Below, piece after piece: positions 1-11,630 of a DNA stretch of 64,000 bases. The notes beneath the pieces were generated by a model. It had not been told where the DNA came from. It did no database searches and saw nothing but the letters and a program-made list of their open reading frames with translations. Every line of letters begins with the position of its first letter. The first letter of the stretch is position 1. Origin of the DNA: Sipunculus nudus (lineage: Eukaryota > Annelida > Sipuncula > Golfingiida > Sipunculidae); NCBI GenBank assembly GCA_026874595.1, contig CM049307.1:97710330-97774329 (forward strand), in the 5' to 3' direction. The position numbers and the translations under genes are program-made.

Positions 1-267
1 GTACATACATACATACATACATACATACATACATACATACATACATACATACATACATACATACAAACATACAAACATACAAACATACATACATACATAC
101 ATACATACATACATACATGTCTGTTTCACGGGATGCGACCCGATTATCAGGTGAATGTGGCTAGAATCAGGCCATAGAGCACTTTACATCGGAGGGTAAC
201 ACTACCTTCTACATACATACATACATACATACATACACACATACATACATACATACACACACATACA

Positions 268-327
<60 letters not shown>

Positions 328-328
328 C
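1..328. repeat. (CATA)n tetranucleotide microsatellite in two blocks
   Basis: Two long runs of CATA/ACAT repeats (about 1-118 and 211-328) with a few single-base variants (CAAA, CACA) are separated by a unique spacer of about 92 bases. The start of the window cuts the first block, so its full length is unknown. No coding content. Confidence 0.97.
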
Positions 329-985
329 TTCTGTAAGTGCTTTCTAGTTGTTATAGTAATAAGCAGTAGTAACAAACTATTATGTTATTGGGTCTGCATG
401 TGCGTGTTTGTATATGTAGAGTGATATGCATGTGTTTGTGTATATACAAATATATTATATATATTTTATATTAGATATTATATACATTATATATAAGGTA
501 TTAAGCATAAGAAAGACCGGATTATATTATTTTCAGTATATATGGGAGGTTCATATCAGATGTTTTTATTTTTTCTCGTCAAAGATGGACTTTATGATAT
601 GCGACATGTCTGAACGTACATACCTTTGTTTGCATGGTGTTTGGACGGTAACCAATGCATGACGGGTGTGTTTCGAATACGAAAGCAATAGCTGGAAGGA
701 AGGCTGGCCTTCATAATCGTTCGAGCACACAAAAACACCATAGTGCGAAATTGTAACGAGAACATAATGGCAGCTGTGCAGTGAAATGGGAGAATCTATG
801 GCGAGCTTATAAATTTATTATGGTTATACTTCCACTGGTGGGAAAGGTATTATGTTTTCATTGTCATGAGTTATTTGATTTGTTTGGAAGCAACTTTACT
901 CAAAAGAACATGAACGGATTTGTTAAAGGGTCAGGGTAGAAAAATGCATTAAAATTTTGAGGTTATCTGAAACATCATAAATAGT
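329..985. other. Non-coding; includes left part of dispersed repeat segment A
   Basis: No gene is recognisable. Positions about 541-716 are clearly similar to 16085-16260: both share the string TTTATGATATGCGACA followed by similar text and an AGCTGGAAGGAA motif. This makes the stretch the left part of a repeat segment whose second copy lies about 15.5 kb away. The similarity is by eye; indels are present. The remainder is AT-rich sequence without recognised features. Confidence 0.6.
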
Positions 986-3900
986 TTTTAGCTCAGCTGA
1001 CTATAAGTCATCTGAGCTATAGTCATGGTCCATTGTCCGTCGTCCGTCCGTCCGTCTGTCTGTCCGTCCGTCCGTCCGTCTGTCCGTCTGTCTGTCCGTC
1101 TGGATGTCCGTCCGTAAGACTGGCACGTTTCGACACCGTTGGACCTACGAATCTGAATTTCGGCATACAGTTAGATGTCCCCATAATCTCCTACCATGCC
1201 AAAAATTGGGTCAATAGGACTTCGTTCCTTCGATATATTAAGGAAAACCCTCAATTTTTTATTAGAAATCTATTTTCACACTTCAGGACTGCCTAATATC
1301 AAAACCACTCATCTGGTTTTCTTTATATTTACCATAAATATTTCTCTATATAGTTCCTATGTACATGCCAGATATTAAGTCAGTATTATATAATTTAAAA
1401 AAAGTTATTGGCCCAAACATAATGGACTTTGTAAAAAAATCAGGAAGATATTTGGTCACTTAAGGCCAAAAGTGTTAAAGGTAGGGACTTTTTCCCAGTA
1501 ATACAACTTAAATTAATCAAAATTTAATTGTATACCAAAAATTAGATCAAAATTTGTTAAATTTTTTTAAATATTGGCAAAAATATAAAATTGGTACCTT
1601 AAATTTTGCCCAACTTTGGCCATGGCACGTTTTTTGCCTGTAAGTACTGTGGATTTAATTTTCACACCATGTATACATAAGGATTTAATCTGTTAAAATC
1701 TGAAATTTGAAAATAAAAGCTGCAAAATTAGGCTAGTTATTGAATTTTTTGGAGGCTCTTGTTGTATTCCCTTACATTGTCAAGCAGTCCACTTTGATGA
1801 CTGTAGGTCATTCAGTGCACATCTCTATGCTCCCCAGGCTGTTGACATAATTTTAGATGTCCCCAAAATCTCCTACCATACCGAAAATTGGGTCATTAGG
1901 ACTTTGTTCCTTCGAGATATTAAGGAAAAAAACTCCGTTTTCCATGAAAAAAGCCATTGTTACACTTTAAGGCTGCCTAAAATCAAAACCACTGATCTGT
2001 TTTTGATCGTATTTAGCATTCACATTCTTTTATACATTTTCTATGAATATACCAAAAATTAGGTCAGTATTGGGTATTATTTTGAAGTTATGGGCCAAAA
2101 CATAATGCAATTTTTTTAAAAATCAGGAAATATATTTACTCACCTAACATGAGAATTGCTGAACCTAGAGACTTTTTTTCAGGAATATAACTTTATTTAA
2201 TCAAGATTCAATTGTTTACCCAAAATTAGTTCTGAATTTTGCAAATTTTCCAAGTTATTAGCATAAATAAAAAATCAATACCTTAAATTTTGTCCAACTT
2301 TGGCACTGTTGATTTAATTTTCCAAGCATATATGCATAAGGTTTAAATCTTTTAAAATCTGAACTTTCAAAAGAAATTGATTGGAATGAATAGCTTTTAT
2401 TCATGTTTTCATACACCATGTCAAGTGTTGTTTACATCTAGCCCACCTAGTAGTACAGCCTTCACTTGCATTATGTAACCCACCCCAGGCAGCTTACCTT
2501 GGCCCAGCTTGGCCACTACTAGCAGGCTTCCCCTCTGCCCTGCACTCATCCCCCCCCCAGCTGGTGCATAAACTAGATGAATGTTATAATTTTTCTGTAT
2601 TTTATTTTATTCTTGGACATGCTACATTTTAGATTTTGTATTGAACCACCAGGGTTACAATGATTAAAGTGTACATTTAATTGTGTCCACAAAGTGGTGT
2701 ATTGCTGTGAAAGTGTGGATGTTCATGAGATAAGTAATTCCTTACTTCAGAAGAGTAAAACCTTCACCAGGACTATTAATTCCAGTAATTAATTAAAACT
2801 GGGATAGTAATTAGCACAATGATATTGTTTGTCCCTCATTCAACCAACAGTGTGTATACTTTATTTGAAAAGATGTTTTATTTTATCAAATTTACTTTTA
2901 TTTTATTTTGGTGAATAAAATTAAGCATGTCCTGAAAACTCCAATGTGCAAAACTTTTTAATAGTGATTCAAGGAATATTCTTGTAGATGCCATGTTGTG
3001 GCATTATTTTCTTTTAAAATCAGTTTAAACATTTATGATTTAAAAATAATAAAATATATGTGTATGCATAATATGACCCAATGTTTTTTACTCTGTATAT
3101 ATAATGATTGCAACTTTTGCAACAATTCTAATATTTTAACTTATATTTTCAGGTTTTTTTATTAAAAATTTATAAACCTGTAAATAAAAAAAATGATTCA
3201 GATAAAAACTTCTTAATGGAAAAAGTGGATCTGCTTAAAAAAATTGGATTATATATAAACTTAAATGCATTATTCTCTTGAAAGTGAAATAAAGGTATTA
3301 GTCCATTCTGTCCACTTGCCTGTCCATCTGTAAATTTTCGTATGCAACACAGTATCTCAAAACTTTTACTGTTTTTCTTCATGACAGTCTTGTCAGAGTA
3401 TTAGTTTGCAATCATATATTTAGAACTTTACTATAACCAAGTAGGAGGGCCCCTTTCCTCTTAGCTTTTCATATTCTTATATAAATGAAAAACATTACAA
3501 TAGAATATTTCTACATCCACCTTCGTTCTGCCCTCACTTTTCCCTTCTCCGAACCCCATCCCAAAGTTAGCCTCGGTAAGCAAGAACAAGATGAATCAGA
3601 TATATTCATACTTTAATATTTTGTATAACTATTCGTCCATAGGTACCTATGTACATGCCAGAAATTATGTCAATATTGTGTAATATGTAGACATAGTGGG
3701 CATCACAATAATGTACCTTGTCAAGACTAAAGAGATATTGTGTCATACAGTCACAAATTCATAAATCACTTCATCAGCATAGTTAATCATTACATCATAT
3801 CTGTCAAATTGAACGCTTGCAGACTACAATACACTTTAGATCCTTCAACAAATAGCCTTATCATCATTCTACTACTGCTTATTACAGCTGTCATTGCATT

Positions 3901-4159
3901 CATATTTGCTCAAATATATCACAATTTTCAACCCCTCCTAAATAAATAAAAAATAAACCACTTTATTTGACTCTATTAATCCATCAGTCAGGAAACTTCA
4001 TTTATCATTTACTCACATATTACATTACATTCCTTTATAATAGCCCAACATGTACATGATATTCATAAGCTTTATCGACTCGATATATTATCACAGTGGA
4101 GAAACATTTATAGTCCAATCACGATCAGCTGAGCGCCGTGACCCATGGGTCCCTTGTTT
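986..4159 (+). mobile_element. HR1: Helentron-like non-autonomous element, copy 1
   Basis: The left end carries a strong hairpin at 990-1018 (AGCTCAG-C-TGACT, loop ATA, AGTCA-T-CTGAGCT), followed by a GTCC/CCGT microsatellite. The right end carries TCAGCTGAGC (4125-4134), the reverse complement of GCTCAGCTGA at 991-1000, and then the palindrome GACCCATGGGTC (4140-4151) and a T-rich edge. Inside are direct repeats: the text around 1169-1760 recurs about 680 bases later (from about 1851), and part of a third unit is seen near 3640-3730. There is no credible ORF. Short subterminal inverted repeats, a 3' stem-loop and T-rich insertion sites are features described for Helentron-type rolling-circle transposons and their non-autonomous derivatives; the assignment is inference. 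Exact ends are uncertain by some bases. Confidence 0.6.
1026..1115 (+). repeat. GTCC/CCGT microsatellite at the head of HR1
   Basis: Imperfect tandem GTCC units directly follow the left-terminal hairpin of HR1. The same kind of tract follows the left end of HR3 (17527-17561) and, on the opposite strand, of HR2 (about 14863-14903), so it is a family character rather than a chance microsatellite. Confidence 0.85.
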
Positions 4160-4348
4160 ATGTATATGATGTTGTTACCCGTGAGATAGGGCAGTTTTCT
4201 TATCCTGGCAGAGGGCCATAGCTATTTATTGGTTTTAGATTCTTGGTCACTTTTGTTCGAGAACTCTCATGCGATCCAATCATCGGGTTGATACATCGTG
4301 ACTCTTATTTTTTCTATGTACCACACACCAATATTTTATTATAATCAA
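4160..4348. other. No recognised feature
   Basis: Unique-looking non-coding sequence between HR1 and the next element. I see no ORF, RNA gene or repeat here. Confidence 0.4.
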
Positions 4349-4720
4349 GGCGGAGGCTCACATGTAGTCTCACACCACTTTATTGTTTTTATGATGGTGG
4401 GACGTTGCGGAAAATAATACTTTTTAACAGCAAGCCTATTTATTCAGAAGTGAAAACGATTGACTGAAAGACCTGATGGACTGGATGGCATACGGCAGTC
4501 TCTCAACCTTTGATTGCTTCCGGCATGAGGGTATACATTCATCCTCACGTGTGTGTGTTTGTGTGTGCTTGTTCACACTTTAACCAACACATTCATGAAC
4601 GGAATCTCATGAAATTTTCCGGGTATTCCGGGAATGGGCCAATAAAGAATCAATTAGATTTTTGGTCTGGATCCTGCACATGATCCGGATTCAGAAATGT
4701 CGTCAAGGTATATTCACAAA
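4349..4720 (-). mobile_element. GGCGGAGG-ended element, copy on minus strand
   Basis: The sequence GGCGGAGGCT (from 4349) and, further in, a GT-rich tract (4549-4567) followed by TTCATGAACGGAATCTCATGAAATTTTC are the reverse complement of the 3' half of the element at 57777-58097, where the ACA tract is preceded by a CACGAGATTCCGTTCATAATTG-type string. The distal end is not clear. The call is a short non-autonomous transposon relic of the family described at 35281-36204. Confidence 0.5.
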
Positions 4721-5082
4721 TGTTAAGTCACTTATGCATGAATGAACCTGGGAATATGGGCCGAATAAGGGAATGCAAACACGGGTTGGAAACCGTAGAA
4801 TGCAGATTGCTTAGAATGCAGATTGCTTAGAATGCAGGTTTCTAGTCAAATATAGACTCTTAAGATATGTGATATTATATCGGAAGTAGATGCTTTCTGA
4901 TAACAAGAATGTATATATCAGTCATAACGACGGAGGTAAACGCGTCACATAAGCCAGTAGAGGTGACCAGCTGTGTCATACTAACAGTCAGTCTCGACTT
5001 GAAAAAAATATAACATTAATTTTTTCTATTTCTTGTTAAAAATGACTATTCCAAATTACACCATCAGAAGACGATTGAATAA
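4721..5082. other. No recognised gene; short local duplication
   Basis: Non-coding. A 19-20 base unit around 4797-4835 (GAATGCAGATTGCTTA) is duplicated in tandem with a third degenerate copy. Otherwise nothing recognisable. Confidence 0.4.
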
Positions 5083-5849
5083 GTGTCATTTAACAACGGA
5101 AATCCTAAAGCTTTATTTGAGTACCCTTTACATATGACTAAGTTTCGAAGGCTGCTGGACCTAATTTGCTCAAAGGATTACACAAATGAATTTTTTTTAA
5201 TGTTTATTTCTCCAAACATATACAAACATGTAAAGATGTACACAAGATACACGCACGTTAACATTTTTGCAACACATTACAAAAAATTCAAACATATATA
5301 TATATACATATACATACATGGACACATACCATACATACGTGTATTTATAGTGACAAATGAAATGTTGTACCTCTGACATTGTGCAAAATATTGAACACAA
5401 TTAATCATCAAGTTCTTTAAACATTTCACCGACATGTTTTATGTGTGACTATAACAAGTTTGATAGAACTAAAGGAGAAAATCATACGAGTTGGAGGAGT
5501 AACGTATACCCCGGTGAAACCTGCATCCGGCCTGCTCCTTCCGCCTGTCTAAAGTGGTGTTAATCTAAACTTTTACTAAAGGTTTTTACACAGTTTTTAA
5601 ATGTTACACATACCAGCCCTTATTTTATGCAGGTTTACGAGTGAAATGTAGACTGACAGCTGATAATCATATCATTTACCTGATTCCTGGTCATCTATGA
5701 AAGTTGGATGTAACCAGACGATCGGTTTGTAAAGATATGACTAACATTTCATTACATGTATATATATGAGAGAGTTTTGGATTACAAGGGAATTTACAAT
5801 GCATGTTGACCTTGAATATCTTCATGTCGTTCCAGACTAGTGGCCATAT
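5083..5849. repeat. Dispersed repeat segment A, right part
   Basis: Several blocks match segment B in the same order. About 5138-5160 matches 16365-16385 (AAGGCTGCTGGAC). About 5408-5478 matches 16434-16500 (CTTTAAACATTTCAC). About 5517-5600 matches the edges of the 28-bp array (16545-17360). About 5640-5845 matches 22374-22600 (TAGACTGACAGCTGAT and CCAGACTAGTGGCCA). In segment A the CATCCGGCCTGCTCC motif is present once only. No coding potential is evident. Confidence 0.65.
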
Positions 5850-6483
5850 TGTTACAGGTGCTCCTTTTATTGTGTGACACGGGCGTAACTCGTGTTGTTG
5901 TTGCACTTTATGTTTAATCCGTACTGGTTGAACTCTCGTTGTCATGCTAGCTAGGGGCTTTCACGCCTGGCCGAGGTCACGTGATAACCCTGGTATGTAG
6001 AGGCACGCACAGCGATGTTCGTCTAGATGATTCCCGTAACGCGTGTTTACTGTGTTGTGTAAGATCTTTTAGACTGTTCGAGAAGTGGAAAATACTCGGC
6101 TTGGGGTGAAGAATATATAAAGGGGCTGTGTTTTAGAGCTGAGAGAGAGCAGCTCGTGTCTCAGTTTCTGGGACCTTATCCGACGAGTGCGGCAATTATA
6201 GATTTTCTTCAGCCTTTCCCCTGGACTGTCATTCTCCGAGAGTATACATTTAAAGAACCTATCGTTGTGAAGGTGGTGGTATCCAGGTACTGTGCACTTT
6301 GTGTATTTTACTGTGTGATTGTATTGATTTGTTGTTATACCGCTGTTTAACTGTATAATTGTATTGATTTAGTGTATTGTAATGTTAGGGTTGTTTTAAG
6401 AATAAATTATGGTTATTTGTGAACAAAAAAACACTGACTTCTTTATTCATTCCCCTAGACATTTCACGCTGCCTAGTGTAACA
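5850..6483 (+). mobile_element. Probable solo LTR of an LTR retrotransposon
   Basis: The segment starts TGTTACA (5850-5856) and ends TGTAACA (6477-6483), a 7-bp inverted repeat of the TG...CA type. Inside, in the expected order, are a TATA box (ATATATAAAGG, 6113-6123), a short transcript-like region, and an AATAAA signal (6404-6409) about 75 bases before the end. This matches the U3-R-U5 layout of an LTR. There is no primer-binding-site-like TGG immediately downstream and no gag/pol coding in the neighbourhood, so it looks like a solo LTR. I could not find a matching 4-6 bp target duplication, which lowers confidence. Confidence 0.5.
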
Positions 6484-7204
6484 GAATCTGATTTTTTTTA
6501 TCTCCATTACAAAATTTGTGTTCATCACGCATACGTGATTTGTTTATATTAGGCTCCGTAACAACATGTGTAGCTAAACCGATTTACTTAAGTCTTGAAG
6601 TACTACGCTTTGCGTCCACACTGTACTTCACTTTACAAGGGGCTAAATTGGTTTATTCAATCAATAATTAGTACGCTGTCCCCACTTTGTTGTTATTACT
6701 GCTGCAAAAAGTGATAATTTGTGGCACAGATCAGGTCAAATGATAGCAAGATTAGCCTGTACACACTAGGAACCGGTTAACAAAAAATGGGACTGAAGTA
6801 AACCGAACTACTACAGGCTAAAGACTAGGAAGTGGAAGACTGGGGTCCTGGCGTGGATGGTGAACTCAGTAAAACCATAGGTACCTCCAGCTATTTCATA
6901 ACGTCAAAGTCTTGAATTAAAAAAAAATCAAAATGAAACCAGATTTAGGTTAATTATGAAGAGATAGAGATACAATAGGTTACTGCTAGAAGTTGGCAGA
7001 TGCCGCAACAAGCCGAGCTGATAAAGAGCCATGGACTTCCAATACAGCTAAAGCCAACCGTACCCGGGGAGCGAGGAGAGCCACAGTACCCACACGCACA
7101 AGGGTCGAAATCAGTTACCCGAACAGAGCACCCGCAGCAGAGCAGCGCCCACAAAATCCCGCAGCAGAGCAGCGCCCACCAGCACTTTTGAATATAATTG
7201 GCAT
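6484..7204. other. No recognised gene; GC-richer patch with tandem duplication
   Basis: Mostly AT-rich non-coding sequence. Positions 7005-7190 are noticeably richer in G+C and contain a tandem duplication of GCAGCAGAGCAGCGCCCAC. An ORF of about 130 codons starting in this patch runs on into the neighbouring dispersed element, so I do not call it a gene. Confidence 0.4.
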
Positions 7205-7690
7205 TATTTTAATTAATGAAAATAAATTTGATTTCCTTTTACTTATTGCATTATTGTATGTGTATTATTGGCAATATCTCGGGTTTTGTGAATGGCTTTT
7301 ATGTATGTGTACTGGAGTGTTGGTTGTACATTTCATTACACCACCAGCAAGGCTTGCTACAGTCATATGGCTTATAGACCACGGTAACCATTATCAACAA
7401 TGAGAGCCAAAGTGAGGGAGAATCCGTTCATGATTGCTTGAGGTAGTTTGTGAACAAATGCACAAGCACACACACAGACACACACAAAAGAATAGGATAA
7501 AAGCATACCCTCCGTACGTGTCGGGCTACAAAACAAGGCCAGTCAAAGTGAGGGAGGGGCAGGGGGTAGACCCAGCAATGGCCCTGTGATATATGGGATG
7601 GGGAGGGTAAACCACACGATCAAGTACCCCAAGACCGTCACATTGGAAACGTTAAAGCAGGCGTGTCACGACCACGGGACGTTTTTATGA
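7205..7690 (+). repeat. Dispersed element 'D', copy 1
   Basis: Closely similar to 55545-55920. Shared strings include GGGTTTTGTGAATGGCTT, AGCAAGGCTTGCTA, AGACCACGGTAACCAT, GTCGGGCTACAAAACAAGG, and TAAACCACACGATCAA. Copy 1 carries about 115 extra bases (about 7396-7510) that interrupt the match. The region between D and the 73-bp array contains AACGTACATAG (7734-7744), an anchor also found at 63296. Confidence 0.75.
7396..7510 (+). mobile_element. GGCGGAGG-type element relic inserted in element D
   Basis: This stretch is absent from the otherwise matching copy at 55545-55920. It resembles 57996-58090: GATTCCGTTCATAATTG, a GTGAACAAA motif, a CACACA tract and ATACCCTCC occur in the same order. 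It therefore marks a secondary insertion of a short transposon (3' part) into copy 1 of element D. Confidence 0.65.
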
Positions 7691-7764
7691 CAGCACTGGA
7701 TGTAAACATCTCTCCTACCGTCCAGTAACGGATAACGTACATAGTAATATTTTCTACTGTCCTG

Positions 7765-8880
7765 AGACTCTTTTCCGCTGTCCTGTGGCATTAGCCGGTG
7801 ACAATGTTCTGCGGTCGTGAGACATCAATTTCAAGTGTCCTAGTGTTGAGCTGTCCTGTGGCATTAGCCGGTGTCAATGTTCTGCGGTCGCGAGACACCA
7901 ATTTCAAGTGTCCTAGTGTTGGATGTCCTGTGGCATTAGCCGGTGACAATGTTCTGCGGTCGTGAGACACCAATTGCAAGTGTCCTAGTGTTGAGCTTTC
8001 CTGTGGCATTAGCCGGTGACAATGTTCTGCGGTCGTGAGACACCAATTTCAAGTGTCCTAGTGTTGAGCTGTCCTGTGGCATTAGCCGGTGACAATGTTC
8101 TGCGGTCGTAAGACACCAATTTCAAGTGACCTAGTGTTGAGCTGTCCTGTGGCATTAGCCGGTGACAATGTTCTGTGGTCGTGAGACACCAATTTCATGT
8201 GTCCTAGTGTTGAGCTGTCCTGTGGCATTAGCCGGTGACAATGTTCTGCGGTCGTGAGACACCAATTTCGAGTGACCTAGTGTTTAGCTGTCCTGTGGCA
8301 TTAGCCGGTGACAATGTTCTGCGGTCGTGAGACACCAATTTCAAGTGACCTAGTGTGGAGCTGTCCTGTGGCATTAGCCGGTGACAATGTTTTGCGGTCG
8401 TGAGACACCAATTTCAAGTGACCTAGTGTAGAGCTGTCCTGTGGCATTAGCCGGTGACAATGTTCTGCGGTCGTGAGACACCAATTTCAAGTGACCTAGT
8501 GTTGAGCTGTCCTGTGGCATTAGCCGGCGACAATGTTCTGCGGTCGTGAGACACCAATTTCAAGTGACCTAGTGTTGAGCTGTCCTGTGGCATTAGCCGG
8601 TGACAATGTTCTGCGGTCGTGAGAGACCAATTTCAAGTGACCTAGTGTAGAGCTGTCTTGTGGCATTAGCCGGTGACAATGTTCTGCGGTCGTGAGAGAC
8701 CAATTTCAAGTGACCTAGTGTAGAGCTGTCCTGTGGCATTAGCCGGTGACAATGTTCTGCGGTCGTAAGACACCAATTTCAAGTGACCTAGTGTAGAGCT
8801 GTCCTGTGGCATTAGCCGGTGACAATGTTCTGCGGTCGTGAGACACCAATTTCAAGTGACCTAGTGTTGAGCTGTCCTGT
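7765..8880 (+). repeat. 73-bp minisatellite, about 15 units
   Basis: The monomer contains CCTGTGGCATTAGCCGGTGA, then CAATGTTCTGCGGTCGTGAG, then ACACCAATTTCAAGTG and CCTAGTGTTGAGCTGT. Successive GTGGCATTAG motifs are spaced 73 bases apart (for example 7785 and 7858). Units differ by a few substitutions. A block of near-identical units with the variant AAGTGACCTAGTG fills the right two thirds. A single diverged equivalent of this unit is present at about 63431-63507. Confidence 0.95.
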
Positions 8881-9340
8881 AGTATACGAAGTACAAGACA
8901 GTTGCTAAATTGCCAGCCTAGTACTCCATGTCCTGTACCCTCAGGTTTCTGGAGGTAATCTTGATCAATGTATTATCTTTTTAATTGAACAGGTTCTATA
9001 CCATTGAGAAGTAGGGCAATGTCTTTATTTCAGCCGAATGTCACTGTAATCCATTGATATCAGGGCCGACCTATGATGGAGTTGATAGACCGTGACCAAC
9101 ATTTCCTGGGTAGACATATACATGACATAGTTTAACTGGAATCGTGGCGGAGGTCGTGGCCTCTGACTTTTCTGTTTATTTCTACTTCATTATTTATACA
9201 ATATGTATATCTGTCCTAGAAGTCTTTCTTTTTATTGATTTTACCATTGTATTTCAAATGATCTCCAACTCGGACCATCAAATATATTTAAACCAACAAG
9301 TTCAAGTGGCATTGCCTTAACATGACCATTTATTAACTCA
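8881..9340 (+). repeat. Dispersed element 'E' flank, copy 1
   Basis: Follows the 73-bp array directly and matches 63508-63960 with many indels. Shared strings include ACAGTTGC near the start, GACCTATGATGGAGTTGAT, GGCCTCTGA and TATATTTAAACCAAC. It appears to be the 3' body of the same dispersed element that carries the arrays. Non-coding. Confidence 0.7.
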
Positions 9341-9889
9341 AGCTTAGATATAACGCTTTTGGTTAATGTTTGTTTTATCAATCAATGACATTTTCAATTT
9401 ATACCTGTACGTATGTGAATGTATGTGTGTGTGTCTGAGAGAGAAAAAGATGAAAGCAGATGAACTCTATATATTGATCCTTCATTGACAAAACATTTTT
9501 TTTTATATATTTTTATCATTATCCTTACGTTGCACGTTCGTTCGTGCGTCCGTCTTTGGCTTTTGGACGCATTCATCAGCCAAACCATTTGGCAAACCTA
9601 CCATCTTTCAGGTATAGCTCATCCACTGACTAATGAAGATCACTACCGCTTCTGAGATCATGGGTTCAAAGGTCAGATCACAGGATCCACTTTTTCGAAA
9701 AGCTTGTTCACATAATTATATTATATTAAGCAACAGTTTTCATTCCAAATTCCCATCTTTCATGTGTAGGTCACCTACCATATCGATTAGAGGTACCTAG
9801 TTTAATTTTACAGAACTGCCCTACTGATTTTCACACTGATAAATACATCAAGTCTTATCATACTACCGTGCCAAGTTTTATAATGCTCC
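9341..9889. other. No recognised feature
   Basis: AT-rich, non-coding sequence between element E and the 23-bp array. A CGTTCGTTCGTGCGTCCGTC patch at about 9536-9555 is a short microsatellite-like run. No gene seen. Confidence 0.4.
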
Positions 9890-11630
9890 TGTTCCCAGTC
9901 TATTGATGTTCCTGTGTCCAGTAAAATGATGCTCCTGTGCCAAACTACTGATGCTCCCTGACATTCTAAGGATGCTCCCATACTGAGTCTAATAATGCTC
10001 CCGTGCCGAGTATAATAATGCTCCCGTGCCGAGTCTAATGATGCTCCTGTACCCAGTCTAATGATGCTCCCGGGCCAGTCTAATGATGCTCCCGTGCCAG
10101 TCTAATGATTAACTCGTGCCCAGTCTAATGATGCTCACGTGCCAGTCTAATGATGCACTCGTGCTAGTCTATTGATTCTCCCGGGCCTAGTATAATGATG
10201 AACCCGTGCCCAGCCTAATGAGGAACCCATGCCCAGTTTAATGATGCTTCCGTGCCGTGTCTAATGATGCTCCTGTACCCAGTCTAATGATGCTCCCGTG
10301 CCAGTCTAAAGATTAACTCGTGCCCAATCTAATGATGCTCGCGTGCCAGTCTAATGATGCTCTCCTGCCAGAGTTTTGATTCTTTTGTGCCGAGTATTAT
10401 GATGAACCCGTGCCCAGCCTAATGATAAACCCATGCCCAGTTTAATGATGCTCCCGTGCCGTGTCTAATGATGCTCCTGTACCCAGTCTAATGGTGCTCC
10501 CGTGCCAGTCTAATGATTAACTCGTGCCCAATCTAGTGATGCTCGCGTGCCAGTCTAATGATGCTCTCCTGCCAGAGTTCTGATTTTCTTGTGCCGAGTA
10601 TAATAATGAACCTGTGCCCAGCCTAATAATGAACCCATGCCCAGTTTAATGATGCTCCCGTGCTCCCGTGCCGAGTCTTATGATGCTCCCATGCCGAGTT
10701 TAATGATGCTCCCGTGCCGAGTCTAATTATGCTCCCGTGCCGAGTCTTATGATGCTCCCGTGCCGAGTCTTATGATGCTCCCGTGCCGAGTCTAATGATG
10801 CACCCGTGCCGAGTCTAATGATGCTCCCATGCCGAGTCTAATGATGCTCCCGTGCCGAGTCTAATGATGCTCCCGTGCCGAGTCTAATGATGCTCCCATG
10901 CCGAGTCTAATGATGCTCCCGTGCCGAGTCTAATGATGCTCCCGTGCCGAGTCTTATGATGCTCCCGTGCCGAGTCTTATGATGCTCCCGTGCCGAGTCT
11001 TATGATGCTCCCGTGCCGAGTCTTATGATGCTCCCGTGCCGAGTCTAATGATGCCCCCGTGCCGAGTCTTATGATGCTCCCGTGCCGAGTCTTATAATGC
11101 TCCCGTGCCGAGTCTTATGATGCTCCCGTGCCGAGTCTAATGATGGTCCCGTGCCAATCTTATGATGCTCCCATGCCGAGTCTAATGATGCTCCCGTGCC
11201 GAGTCTAATGATGCTCCCGTGCCGAGTCTTATGATGCTCCCGTGCCGAGTCTTATGATGCTCCCGTGCCGAGTCTTATGATGCTCCCGTGCCGAGTCTTA
11301 TGATGCTCCCGTGCCGAGTCTAATGATGCCCCCGTGCCGAGTCTTATGATGCTCCCGTGCCGAGTCTAATAATGCTCCCGTGCCGAGTCTTATGATGCTC
11401 CCGTGCCGAGTCTTGTGATGCTCCCGTGCCGAGTCTTATAATGCTCCCGTGCCGAGTCTTATGATGCTCCCGTGCCGAGTCTAATGATGCTCCCGTGCCC
11501 AGTTTTATGATGCTCCTGTGCCGGTTTAATGATACTCATGTCCACAGTCTAATTATGCTTGTTTGTCGTTCTAAATATGCTTTCGTGCCAGTGTAATGTT
11601 GCTTCGGTGCCCAGTCTATTAATGTTCCAA
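9890..11630 (+). repeat. 23-bp minisatellite, about 75 units, with a 204-bp higher-order repeat
   Basis: The consensus unit is ATGATGCTCCCGTGCC plus GAGTCTA. Edge units are diverged (left from about 9890, right after about 11510), while 10630-11510 is very uniform, with alternation mainly between CTAATG and CTTATG. Within 10020-10640 a block of nine diverged units recurs: the distinctive ATTAACTCG motif starts at 10108, 10312 and 10516, exactly 204 bases apart. No coding role. Confidence 0.95.

Noticed and set aside
1033-1296. ORF rich in SVRPSVCPSVC repeats
   Set aside because: Translation of the GTCC microsatellite at the head of HR1; the same artefact appears on the minus strand at 14714-14917.
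6993-7403. 136-codon ORF
   Set aside because: It runs from a GC-rich patch into dispersed element D, with no homology to a known family and a frame not kept in the second copy.
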